NCBI RefSeq assembly: GCF_030147005.1 | Contig: NZ_JASLAW010000125.1 | Span: 1 to 46,147, forward strand | Reading direction: 5' to 3' | Length of the DNA: 46,147 nucleotides | Origin: Pseudomonas sp. | GTDB lineage: Bacteria; Pseudomonadota; Gammaproteobacteria; Pseudomonadales; Pseudomonadaceae | In this document: piece by piece, positions 17,663 to 26,217 of the stretch | Position numbering within the stretch: position 1 is the first letter of the stretch | Layout: each line of letters starts with the position of its first letter | Translations under genes and position numbers: made by a program | The notes under the pieces: generated by a model | Database searches by the model: none | Told to the model about the DNA's origin: nothing | What the model saw: the letters and a program-made list of their open reading frames with translations, nothing else

Positions 17663-19822
17663 ATGAGCAAACCCGATAAAGCCTCAACCACGCCGGACCG
17701 TGAGCCGTCGCGGATTCGTGAAGGTTTGCCCTTCCCCCTTGGCGCCACTTGGGACGGCCTGGGTGTCAACTTTGCGCTGTTCTCGGCCAACGCCACCAAG
17801 GTCGAGCTGTGCCTGTTCGACGATGCCGGCGAAGTGGAACTCGAACGCATCGAGCTGCCCGAATACACCGACGAGATCTTTCACGGCTACTTGCCCGACG
17901 CCCACCCCGGGCTGATCTACGGCTACCGTGTCTATGGTCCCTACGATCCGGAAAACGGTCATCGTTTCAACCACAATAAATTGCTGATCGACCCCTATGC
18001 CAAGCAACTGGTGGGCGAACTCAAATGGTCCGAGGCCCTGTTCGGCTACACCATCGGCCACCCCGACGACGACCTCAGCTTCGACGAGCGCGACAGCGCG
18101 CCCTTCGTGCCCAAGTGCAAGGTTATCGACCCGGCGCACACCTGGGGCAATGACCAGCCGGTGCGCGTGCCATGGGATCGCACGATCATCTATGAAACCC
18201 ACCTGCGCGGCATCAGCATGCGCCATCCTTCAGTCGGCGAATCCGTGCGCGGTACCTGCGCCGGCCTGATGGAAGATGACGTGCTCAAGCACATTCGCCA
18301 GTTGGGTGTTTCTTCGGTCGAGCTGTTGCCAGTACATGCCTTCGTCAACGACCAGCATTTGCTGGAAAAAGGCATGACCAATTATTGGGGCTACAACAGC
18401 ATTGCGTTTTTCGCGCCCGACCCGCGCTACCTGGCCAGCGGCAAAATCGCCGAGTTCAAGGAGATGGTCGCGCACCTGCATGAGCAAAAGCTCGAAGTGA
18501 TCCTCGACGTGGTCTACAACCACACCGCCGAAGGCAACGAGCGCGGCCCTACCCTGTCGATGCGTGGTATCGACAACGCCTCGTACTACCGGTTGATGCC
18601 CGACGAAAAGCGCTTCTATATCAATGATTCCGGTACAGGCAACACTCTGGACCTGAGCCACCCTTGCGTCTTGCAGATGGTCACCGACTCCCTGCGCTAC
18701 TGGGCCACCGAGATGCACGTCGACGGCTTCCGCTTCGACCTGGCGACTATTCTCGGGCGCTATCGCGACGGCTTCGATGAACGTCACAGCTTCCTCGTGG
18801 CGTGCCGCCAGGACCCTATCCTGCGCCAGCTCAAACTGATCGCCGAGCCTTGGGACTGCGGGCCTGGCGGCTATCAGGTGGGCAACTTCCCACCGGGCTG
18901 GGCGGAATGGAACGACCGTTTCCGCGACACCGTACGCGCCTTCTGGAAAGGCGACGATGGCCAGTTGGCGGACTTCGCCGGGCGCATGACCGCCTCCGGC
19001 GAGATGTTCAACCATCGTGGCCGCCGGCCGTACAGTTCGGTGAATTTCATCACCGCCCATGACGGGTTCACCCTGCACGATTTGGTGTCGTACAACGACA
19101 AGCACAACGAAGCCAACGACGAGAACAACCAGGACGGCAGCAATAACAACCTGTCGTGGAACCATGGCGTCGAAGGCCCCACCGACGACCCGGAAATCAA
19201 CGAACTGCGCCTGCGCCAGATGCGCAATTTCTTCGCCACCCTGCTGCTGGCCCAAGGCACGCCGATGATCGTGGCCGGCGATGAATTCGCCCGCACCCAG
19301 CATGGCAACAACAATGCCTACTGCCAGGACAGCGAGATCGGTTGGGTCAACTGGGACCTGGACGAGGACGGCAAGGCGCTGCTCAAGTTCGTCAAGCGCC
19401 TGATCAAGCTGCGCCTGGCGTATCCGATCCTGCGCCGTGGACGCTTCCTGGTCGGTGACTACAACGAAGATATCGGCGTCAAGGACGTCACCTGGCTGGC
19501 GCCGGATGGCAACGAGATGGCCACCGAGCAGTGGGAAGACAGCAATGGTCGTTGCCTGGGCATGCTGATGGATGGTCGCGCTCAAGAAACCGGTATTCGC
19601 CGTGCCGGCGCGGATGCGACCCTGTTGCTGGTGGTGAACGCCCATCACGACATGGTCAATTTCCGCCTGCCACCGGTGCCCGAGGGCGAGTTCTGGAACT
19701 GCCTGCTCGACACCAATGACACGGCGGTGCGTGGCCAGGAGCGCTTTGACTTTGAGCACGAGTACGCCGCAACCGGCCGCTCGCTGCTATTGTTTGAGCT
19801 TCAACACGACGACGAGGTGTGA
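17663..19822 (+). CDS. glgX: glycogen debranching enzyme
   Basis: The protein is 719 residues, the usual GlgX length. It hydrolyses alpha-1,6 branches of short-branched glycogen. A CBM48 domain (PLGATWDGLGVNFALFSANA) leads into the GH13 barrel: VILDVVYNHTAEG, nucleophile in DGFRFDLATILG, acid Glu in LIAEPWDCGPGGYQVGNFP, and FITAHDGFTLHDLVSYNDK. The ATG at 17663 is preceded by CAGGAG. The next gene starts two bases after its stop, so GlgX shares a transcript with four genes of unrelated chemistry. Confidence 0.95.
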   Translation: MSKPDKASTTPDREPSRIREGLPFPLGATWDGLGVNFALFSANATKVELCLFDDAGEVELERIELPEYTDEIFHGYLPDAHPGLIYGYRVYGPYDPENGHRFNHNKLLIDPYAKQLVGELKWSEALFGYTIGHPDDDLSFDERDSAPFVPKCKVIDPAHTWGNDQPVRVPWDRTIIYETHLRGISMRHPSVGESVRGTCAGLMEDDVLKHIRQLGVSSVELLPVHAFVNDQHLLEKGMTNYWGYNSIAFFAPDPRYLASGKIAEFKEMVAHLHEQKLEVILDVVYNHTAEGNERGPTLSMRGIDNASYYRLMPDEKRFYINDSGTGNTLDLSHPCVLQMVTDSLRYWATEMHVDGFRFDLATILGRYRDGFDERHSFLVACRQDPILRQLKLIAEPWDCGPGGYQVGNFPPGWAEWNDRFRDTVRAFWKGDDGQLADFAGRMTASGEMFNHRGRRPYSSVNFITAHDGFTLHDLVSYNDKHNEANDENNQDGSNNNLSWNHGVEGPTDDPEINELRLRQMRNFFATLLLAQGTPMIVAGDEFARTQHGNNNAYCQDSEIGWVNWDLDEDGKALLKFVKRLIKLRLAYPILRRGRFLVGDYNEDIGVKDVTWLAPDGNEMATEQWEDSNGRCLGMLMDGRAQETGIRRAGADATLLLVVNAHHDMVNFRLPPVPEGEFWNCLLDTNDTAVRGQERFDFEHEYAATGRSLLLFELQHDDEV

Positions 19823-19823
19823 G

Positions 19824-20822
19824 ATGGCGTTGCACGGATTCCTTTCCGGCTACCGGGGCTATGCGAATACGCAGGCCCTGGGTAATGCCTTGAAGGACCT
19901 TCAGGAAGAAGGCCTGGACCAGCTGCCGTTGCCCGGCAGCGGCCAGACCCTGGAGCGCTACAGCGGGCTGGCGCAAGTCGCCGGCCATGACCTGCGCTTG
20001 TGCAAACTGTTTGAAGGCCACACCGATGCGCTGGCAATCATTGCCGAACTCGACTGCCCTCTCCAGCCGTTGGGCAGCACATGGGGGACATGGGCAGCCG
20101 AGCCGCCGCACGCCAGGGTGCGCGTGCGGCGCGACGGGCAACGTTTAATCGTCGACGGACGCAAAGCCTGGTGTTCAGGCGCGTCCGTGGTCTCACACGG
20201 GTTGTTGACCGCGTGGGACGAGGAAGATCGTCAGCAGCTGGTTGCCGTGGTGATGGACCAGCCAGGCGTGACGGTGACGGACGAAGGTTGGAACGCAGTG
20301 GGCATGGCCGCCACCGGGAGTGTCGACGTTATCTTCAACCAAGCCGGGGGGCTCGCGATCGGCGGGCCGGGCGACTACCTGGCGCGCCCTGGCTTCTGGC
20401 ACGGCGGCATCGGTATTGCGGCGTGCTGGTACGGCGCGGCGCAGCGCCTGGCTGAAGTGCTGCGCATGCAGTGCGGCAATCATCCCGAGCCCCATGCCAT
20501 GGCTCACTTGGGCGCGGTTGACAGCGCGCTCAACAGTGCCGCTTGCGTGCTACGCGCCGGCGCCGAGCAGGTGGACCGGGCACCGACCGCCGATGCCCGG
20601 TTACTCGCGCAGCAGGTGCGCGCGTGCGTCGAGGAAACCGTTGAACAGGTGGTTCGTCATGTCGGGCGTGCCGTTGGCGCGGGACCTTATTGCAAGGACC
20701 CGCACTTCGCCCAATTGATGGCGGATTTGCCGGTGTACATGCGCCAAAGCCATGCCGAACGCGACTTGGCGGCCCTGGGTGAGCAAGTGGCCGGCGAACC
20801 GTCAGGGAGGTGGCAGTTATGA
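19824..20822 (+). CDS. acyl-CoA dehydrogenase-like protein
   Basis: The protein is 332 residues from the ATG at 19824, with GAGGTG just before it inside the glgX end. The middle resembles the beta domain of acyl-CoA dehydrogenases (LIVDGRKAWCSGASVVSHG, then DEGWNAVGMAATGSVDVIFN), and the C-terminal half is helical. It is shorter than normal acyl-CoA dehydrogenases (about 380 residues) because the N-terminal helical domain is reduced. I could not place the catalytic Glu with confidence, so the reaction is unknown. It starts right behind glgX and its end overlaps the PIG-L gene by ATGA. Confidence 0.75.
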   Translation: MALHGFLSGYRGYANTQALGNALKDLQEEGLDQLPLPGSGQTLERYSGLAQVAGHDLRLCKLFEGHTDALAIIAELDCPLQPLGSTWGTWAAEPPHARVRVRRDGQRLIVDGRKAWCSGASVVSHGLLTAWDEEDRQQLVAVVMDQPGVTVTDEGWNAVGMAATGSVDVIFNQAGGLAIGGPGDYLARPGFWHGGIGIAACWYGAAQRLAEVLRMQCGNHPEPHAMAHLGAVDSALNSAACVLRAGAEQVDRAPTADARLLAQQVRACVEETVEQVVRHVGRAVGAGPYCKDPHFAQLMADLPVYMRQSHAERDLAALGEQVAGEPSGRWQL

Positions 20823-21577
20823 AACCCAACCCGATTGTTGGCCAAGGTACGTCGCTGCATTACTGGCAAACCTCATCGCGCCTGGCTGAATTGCCACATA
20901 TCAGCGTCGAGGAGCTGGTACCGGAGGGGCAGCGTGCAGTCATCATCGCGCCGCACCCGGACGATGAGGTGCTCGGCAGCGGCGGTTTGCTGCAAGGCCT
21001 GGCCGCCTTGGGCCGGCCCATTCAGTTGATCTCGGTCACCGACGGCAGCGCCAGCCATCCGGGCTCCAAACGGTGGCCGGTGCAACGCCTGAGCGTGGTG
21101 CGCCCGCAGGAGTCGGCCCAGGCCCTGCACCGCCTGGGTTTGCCGCTGCACAGTTTGAAGTGGCTGCGCGCCGGGTTTACCGACAGCAAGGTCGCCGAGC
21201 GTGAAGAAGAACTCGCCGCGTTCATCCAGCGCTACCTCAAACCCAACGATGTGGTGTTTGCCACCTGGCGCGAAGACGGGCATTGCGACCACGAAGCGGT
21301 TGGCCGCGCCAGCGCGAAAGCCGCCCAGGCGGTGGGCGCGACCCTGTACGAATTGCCCGTGTGGACCTGGCATTGGGCGACCGCCGAAGACGGCATGGTG
21401 CCCTGGGACCGTGCGCGCAAGATCCCCCTGACGCCGGAAAGGGTGGCCCGTAAACGCCATGCCATCCACGCCTTCGCCAGCCAGCTGGAAGGCGACCCGC
21501 AGGTCGGCCTGCCGCCCGTACTGGCGCCCTATGTGGTGGAGCGCTTGTTGCAACCGTTTGAAGTGGTGTTCGTTTGA
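20819..21577 (+). CDS. PIG-L family zinc deacetylase
   Basis: The protein is 252 residues; the ATG at 20819 overlaps the previous stop, with GGGAGG upstream. PIG-L enzymes remove acetyl groups from N-acetylglucosamine-type substrates such as GlcNAc-PI, mycothiol and bacillithiol precursors. The first metal motif is complete, APHPDDEVLG, with His46, catalytic Asp48 and ligand Asp49. The second motif, GHCDHEAVG, supplies the other histidine ligand. The neighbours (methyltransferase, glycosyltransferase, acyl-CoA dehydrogenase-like) suggest a small pathway modifying an amino-sugar or lipid-linked sugar. The substrate is unknown. Confidence 0.85.
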   Translation: MKPNPIVGQGTSLHYWQTSSRLAELPHISVEELVPEGQRAVIIAPHPDDEVLGSGGLLQGLAALGRPIQLISVTDGSASHPGSKRWPVQRLSVVRPQESAQALHRLGLPLHSLKWLRAGFTDSKVAEREEELAAFIQRYLKPNDVVFATWREDGHCDHEAVGRASAKAAQAVGATLYELPVWTWHWATAEDGMVPWDRARKIPLTPERVARKRHAIHAFASQLEGDPQVGLPPVLAPYVVERLLQPFEVVFV

Positions 21578-22173
21578 GTGTGACAACCCCTTATTTTGAC
21601 CAGATGTTCGCCGGCAACGACGATCCCTGGGCGTTTCGTCAACGTTGGTACGAACAACGCAAACGCGCATTGACCCTGGCGGTGCTGACCCGAGCGCGCT
21701 ACGCCTCGATTTTCGAACCCGGCTGTGCGAACGGTGAGTTGAGCGCCGAACTGGCAGCGCGTGGTGATCACTTGCTGTGCTGTGATACGGCGGGCGCTGC
21801 GGTGGCGCTGGCCAGCAAACGGCTGGCAGGGTTTTCCAACGTTCAAGTGGAGCAACGCTGGTTGCCCGAGCAATGGCCAGCGGGGCAATTTGAGCTGATC
21901 GTGTTGAGTGAGTTCTGTTACTACCTGGACGCCGCTGACCTGGAGCGCCTGATTGACCGCGGCCTCGACGCCTTGGCCGAGAACGGCCAGCTGCTGGCTT
22001 GCCATTGGCGCCCGCACATCGAAGGTTGCCCGCAAACCGCCGAACAGGTCCACGCCCTGCTCCAGCAGCGGCTGGGCCTGCCTTCTGTAGTGCGCCACCA
22101 TGAAGACGACTTCCTGCTCGACCTGTGGGGCCGCGATGACACCTCGGTCGCACGCCTCGAGGGCCTGCGATGA
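21574..22173 (+). CDS. class I SAM-dependent methyltransferase, NodS-like
   Basis: The protein is 199 residues. The start is the TTG at 21574 overlapping the PIG-L stop (TTGA), or the GTG two codons later. The SAM-binding motif I is FEPGCANGELSAELAARG (about residues 48-65) and the acidic loop is LLCCDTAGAA. The N-terminal MFAGNDDPWAFRQRWYEQRK is characteristic of the NodS-like group, which methylates amino groups of deacetylated chitooligosaccharides in rhizobia. Following a deacetylase, it may methylate the newly freed amine; this is inference from order only. Its end overlaps the next gene by ATGA. Confidence 0.8.
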   Translation: MSVTTPYFDQMFAGNDDPWAFRQRWYEQRKRALTLAVLTRARYASIFEPGCANGELSAELAARGDHLLCCDTAGAAVALASKRLAGFSNVQVEQRWLPEQWPAGQFELIVLSEFCYYLDAADLERLIDRGLDALAENGQLLACHWRPHIEGCPQTAEQVHALLQQRLGLPSVVRHHEDDFLLDLWGRDDTSVARLEGLR

Positions 22174-22823
22174 TCGGCATCCTGATTCCGGTGCATAACG
22201 AAGAAACGCTGCTGGACGAATGCCTGAACGCCGCAAGGATCGCCGCCAACCATCCGGAGCTACGGGGTGAAGCGGTACAGATCCTGGTGGTGCTCGACAG
22301 TTGCAGCGACGGCAGCGCCGCGATTGCCCACGCGCAGGGAGTGCACTGCCTGGCTGTGGAAGCACGCAACGTCGGGCATGCCCGCGGTGTTGGTGCGCAG
22401 CATCTGTTGAACCTGGGCGCGCGCTGGATTGCCTGTACCGACGCCGACAGCCGCGTGGCGCCGGACTGGCTGGTGGCGCAACTGGCGCTGGGCTGCGATG
22501 CGGTGTGCGGCACCGTCACCGTGGACGCCTGGAACGAAGGTTTCGACGCGGCGGCGCAGATTCGTTACCGCCAGGCCTACGAAGCCCGTGACGGGCATCG
22601 GCATATCCACGGCGCCAACCTGGGGGTGAGTGCCAGCGCCTACCTCCAGGCGGGCGGGTTTGAACCGCTGGCGTGTCATGAGGATGTGCAACTGGTGCGC
22701 GAACTGGAACGTTGCGGTGCCTCCATCGCCTGGAGCCATACTCCGCAGGTGATCACCAGCGCCCGCCTGGATTGCCGCGCCCGAGGTGGTTTCGGGGATT
22801 ACCTCAAGAGCCTCGTTTCGTAA
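22170..22823 (+). CDS. family 2 glycosyltransferase
   Basis: The protein is 217 residues with a GT-A fold and no membrane segments. The nucleotide-sugar site is visible as ILIPVHNEETLLDECL (residues 4-19), VVLDSCSDGSAAIA and the metal-binding acidic motif CTDADSRVAPDW. The length is about that of a bare catalytic domain. Its ATG overlaps the methyltransferase stop, so it is the last of five coupled genes that start with glgX. The acceptor is unknown; the operon suggests transfer of a sugar to, or from, the same molecule handled by the deacetylase and methyltransferase. Confidence 0.85.
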   Translation: MIGILIPVHNEETLLDECLNAARIAANHPELRGEAVQILVVLDSCSDGSAAIAHAQGVHCLAVEARNVGHARGVGAQHLLNLGARWIACTDADSRVAPDWLVAQLALGCDAVCGTVTVDAWNEGFDAAAQIRYRQAYEARDGHRHIHGANLGVSASAYLQAGGFEPLACHEDVQLVRELERCGASIAWSHTPQVITSARLDCRARGGFGDYLKSLVS

Positions 22824-22958
22824 AAAAACGACAGACCGCGATTTATCCTTGTCTATGCTTACATCGCCTCGCCCAGCGCTCCAGGATCGGAGCGTTGCGC
22901 ACTTACCGCAGCCGAGGTGTGACAACACGCGCGTCAACCGACAAGGATGTAACACCCC

Positions 22959-23720
22959 ATGAAAACTGCTTCCTTAAGCGAAGGCCGTCGCGGCCCTGCG
23001 CAAATCTGGAACAGCGCGCCACAATTGGCGCACATTCCTGTTATCACGCTGACCCGCCTGGTCCCGCCCGGTGCCAGGGTGGTGGTAATTGCGCCTCACC
23101 CCGGCGATGAAGTACTCGCCTGCGGGGGCCTGCTGCAATTGCTCAGCACCCGCGAGCACCCGTTGAAATTAATCTCCATCACCGATGGCAGCGCCAGCCA
23201 TCCCGGCTCGCAGGTCTGGTCGGCCAGCCGGCTGAGTGCCGTCCGCCCCCAGGAAAGCGCCGAAGCCCTGCGCCGCCTGGGTATGCCACTGCACAGCCTG
23301 AAATGGATTCGCGGCGGGTTTCGCGATAATGCCCTGGGCAACCACGAGCACCCGATGAGCCAGTTCATCGCCCGCTACCTGCAGCCAGGCGACGTGGTGT
23401 TCACCACTTGGCGCCATGATGGCAACGATGACTACGAAGCTGTAGCCCGTGCCAGCGCCCAGGCGTGCACTCGGGTGGGCGCGCACCTGTATGAGCTGCC
23501 GATCTGGGCCTGGCACTGGCCGACACGCGAAGCCTCGGTGATACCTTGGCAGCGCGCGCGCAAGCTGTGCCTGGATACCTGGAGCGTGGCGCACAAGCTG
23601 CATGCCGTGCATGCCTATGCCAGCCAGCTCACGGGCGACCCTACGATCGGCCTGGCGCCAATGCTCGCTCAGGCGTTGCTGGAGCGCATGCGTGAGCCTT
23701 ACGAAATCGTGTTCACCTAG
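22959..23720 (+). CDS. PIG-L-like protein with degraded active site (second copy)
   Basis: The protein is 253 residues and aligns end to end with the PIG-L protein at 20819-21577 (shared ITDGSASHPGS, RPQESAEALRRLGMPLHSLKW). The first motif reads APHPGDEVLA: the catalytic-base position (Gly49 here) is Asp in active enzymes. The second motif reads HDGNDDYEAVA where the active paralogue has EDGHCDHEAVG, so both histidines are gone. By family knowledge this should abolish normal zinc deacetylase chemistry. The frame is intact, so a non-catalytic or altered role is likelier than random decay. It lies 135 bases after the glycosyltransferase; a hairpin (22874-22897) is in the gap. Confidence 0.8.
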   Translation: MKTASLSEGRRGPAQIWNSAPQLAHIPVITLTRLVPPGARVVVIAPHPGDEVLACGGLLQLLSTREHPLKLISITDGSASHPGSQVWSASRLSAVRPQESAEALRRLGMPLHSLKWIRGGFRDNALGNHEHPMSQFIARYLQPGDVVFTTWRHDGNDDYEAVARASAQACTRVGAHLYELPIWAWHWPTREASVIPWQRARKLCLDTWSVAHKLHAVHAYASQLTGDPTIGLAPMLAQALLERMREPYEIVFT

Positions 23721-23813
23721 CCAGACGTGGCAAAACGCTGCTATCGGCGTATGAAAATTTCGTTAACTGATTCATGTCGTAGGCTTTTTCCTACCGTCCC
23801 GATCTGCCACACT

Positions 23814-23832
23814 GATGCGAATAATTATCAAC
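23814..23832 (+). promoter_or_regulatory. Fur-box-like site upstream of the TonB receptor
   Basis: GATGCGAATAATTATCAAC matches about 12 of 19 positions of the Fur consensus, with the AATAATTATC core intact. It lies 46 bases before the receptor start, where iron-dependent repression would be expected. Confidence 0.5.
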
Positions 23833-23877
23833 AGTTTTTTTATTCGCCACGGACGGCATTCCGGGAGAGCTACATTC

Positions 23878-26034
23878 ATGTCTGTGCAACACCATGGCGG
23901 CAAAGGGTTTTCACCGAGTTTGATGGCGATGGCCATCTGGCTGACCACCTCCCCCGCGGCCTTCGCCGCCGACGCCGACGCACCGCCCGCCACCATCGAA
24001 CTCGGCGCCACAGAGGTTTCCGGGCAGCAGCTTGGCGAAACCACCGAGGGGACCGATTCGTACACCACCGGTTCGATGAAAACCGCGACCAAACTGCCAC
24101 TGACCCTGCGTGAAACCCCACAGGCCGTCACTGTGATTACGCGTCAGCGCATGGATGACCAGGCGATGACCAGCATCAACGATGTGGTCAATGCCACGCC
24201 GGGGTTGTTTTTGAACTACTCCAACGGCCCCGGCCGGCAGGCCTACACCGCGCGCGGTTTCAACGTCGACAACCTCATGTACGACGGCATTCCCAGCGGT
24301 TATAACGGCGTCAAAGTGGGTGCTCAACCGAACCTGGCGATGTTCGATCGCGTCGAAGTGGTACGCGGCGCCACTGGCCTAGTGACCGGCGCCGGTAACC
24401 CCTCGGCTGCAATTAATATGATCCGCAAGCGGCCCCTGGACGAGCAGAAAGTCACATTGACCGGCGCCGCCGGCAGTTGGGACGACTACCGTGGCGAGCT
24501 TGACGCCTCCAGCCCGCTCAACGAGAGCGGCACCTGGCGTGGCCGGGTGGTCACCTCTTACCGCGACGCCAACAGTTTCATCGACAAAGCCGAGCAGGAT
24601 CACGGTCTGTTCTATGCCGTTACCGAAGCCGACCTGGGCGAAGACACCAGCCTGACCCTTGGCTATTCCAACCAGAAAGACAAAACCAACCACTTCTGGG
24701 GTTCATCGATGATCGGCCTGGATGGCCATCACCTCGACCTGTCGCGCTCGTACAACCCCGGTACCGATTGGGAAAACAAAGACCAGGAGATCAACACCGT
24801 ATTCGTCGAGCTGCGCCAGCAACTGGCCAACGACTGGAAACTGCAGGTCAACGCCAACTACGCCGAACAAGACGCGATGTTCTCCGGCTCCTACCAGTCG
24901 CGCTGGGTCAACAACACCCTGGCGCGTACGGTGTACCAGGCCGCCTTTGATGAAAACCAGGCCGGCGTAGACGCCTTTGCCAGCGGCCCGTTCCAGGCAT
25001 TCGGGCGCACCCATGAGCTGGTCGTGGGCGCCAGCAAGCGCATCTACGACATGACCACCCACAACTACAGCCCGTACGAACTGAATTGGCCGATCAATGC
25101 CGGCAAACCGAACTTTACCCGCACCAACAACCAGCGTGACGTCACCACCCAGGACGGTTTCTACGTGACCACTCGCCTGAGCCTCGCCGATCCGCTCAAG
25201 CTGATCCTGGGCGGGCGCCTGGACTGGTACGACTATGACAACCGCGATGGCGACGGCGACTATAAAGTCACGCGTAACCTCACGCGCTATGCGGGCCTGA
25301 TCTACGAGCTGGACGACCAGCACTCGGTGTATGCCAGCTACAGCGATATCTTCACGCCGCAAAGTGAAAAAAGTATCGCCGCTACCCCGCTCAAGCCTAT
25401 CGTCGGTAAAAATTATGAGGTCGGCATCAAGGGTGAATACCTGGGTGGCGCGCTGAATGCGAGCGTGGCGCTGTTCCGCGTCGACCAGGAAAACCGTGCC
25501 GTGCAGGTCGTCGTGCCGAACTGCCCACAAGCCTCCTGCTATCAAGCCTCGGGCGAAATTCGCAGCCAGGGCATTGACTTCGAATTGCAGGGTGCCTTGA
25601 CCGACAACTGGCAGGTCGGTGGTGGCTACACCTACGCGCGCACCCACACCATCAAGGACGATGCCAACCCGCAGAAGGTCAACAAGCAGTTCGACACCGA
25701 CACCCCGGAACACCTGTTCAAGGTGACCACCCGCTACAACTTCCAGGGCCCGCTGGAAAAACTCCGCGTGGGCGGCAATGTCTCCTGGCAGAGCCGCATG
25801 TACAACGACATCCAACTGGCGGACGGCAGCACCTATCGGCTCAAACAAGGCGGCTACGCCGTCACCGACCTGATGGCCGGCTACCGGGTCAACCAGCATT
25901 TGGACCTGCAGCTCAACGCCAACAATATCTTTGACCGGCATTACTACCAGTCCATCTCCGAGGCTGTCACCTATGGCGGTGACTCCTACGGCAGCCCACG
26001 CAACATGATGCTCACGGCCAAATACAGCTTCTGA
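23878..26034 (+). CDS. TonB-dependent siderophore receptor
   Basis: The protein is 718 residues. The ATG at 23878 (MSVQHHGGKGF) has GGGAGAG upstream; an earlier in-frame ATG lies inside the Fur-like site. The signal peptide ends near PAAFAADADA. The plug domain begins at once (TLRETPQAVTVITRQRMDDQ, then GPGRQAYTARGFNVDNLMYDG), so there is no N-terminal signalling domain and no sigma/anti-sigma pair beside it. The C-terminus ends in the aromatic outer-membrane signature LTAKYSF. It imports a ferric siderophore across the outer membrane. Overall it is like FhuE/FpvB-type receptors, but the ligand cannot be stated. Confidence 0.9.
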   Translation: MSVQHHGGKGFSPSLMAMAIWLTTSPAAFAADADAPPATIELGATEVSGQQLGETTEGTDSYTTGSMKTATKLPLTLRETPQAVTVITRQRMDDQAMTSINDVVNATPGLFLNYSNGPGRQAYTARGFNVDNLMYDGIPSGYNGVKVGAQPNLAMFDRVEVVRGATGLVTGAGNPSAAINMIRKRPLDEQKVTLTGAAGSWDDYRGELDASSPLNESGTWRGRVVTSYRDANSFIDKAEQDHGLFYAVTEADLGEDTSLTLGYSNQKDKTNHFWGSSMIGLDGHHLDLSRSYNPGTDWENKDQEINTVFVELRQQLANDWKLQVNANYAEQDAMFSGSYQSRWVNNTLARTVYQAAFDENQAGVDAFASGPFQAFGRTHELVVGASKRIYDMTTHNYSPYELNWPINAGKPNFTRTNNQRDVTTQDGFYVTTRLSLADPLKLILGGRLDWYDYDNRDGDGDYKVTRNLTRYAGLIYELDDQHSVYASYSDIFTPQSEKSIAATPLKPIVGKNYEVGIKGEYLGGALNASVALFRVDQENRAVQVVVPNCPQASCYQASGEIRSQGIDFELQGALTDNWQVGGGYTYARTHTIKDDANPQKVNKQFDTDTPEHLFKVTTRYNFQGPLEKLRVGGNVSWQSRMYNDIQLADGSTYRLKQGGYAVTDLMAGYRVNQHLDLQLNANNIFDRHYYQSISEAVTYGGDSYGSPRNMMLTAKYSF

Positions 26035-26048
26035 TCCTCATTGCGGCC

Positions 26049-26072
26049 ACGGCTGCCCGCTCGGGCAGCCGT
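26049..26072 (+). terminator. terminator after the TonB receptor
   Basis: ACGGCTGCCCG (26049-26059) pairs with CGGGCAGCCGT (26062-26072), followed by TCTTA, 15 bases after the stop codon. The stem is strong and GC rich, but the T-tract is short. Confidence 0.65.
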
Positions 26073-26217
26073 TCTTAAAGTCTGCTTCCATGCTGCCGAT
26101 AAACGGCTGCCGGAGCTGCTCCGGAAAAATTCGCCATCCCTGCATAGCTCTATAACAGCGGCACACGTGGCACGCCGCATGCTTGGTTCCTGGTTAAACC
26201 ACATGGAGTAAACGTGA

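Noticed and set aside
23878..26034. FecA/FpvA-type signalling receptor
   Set aside because: No N-terminal signalling domain between signal peptide and plug, and no sigma/anti-sigma genes adjacent.
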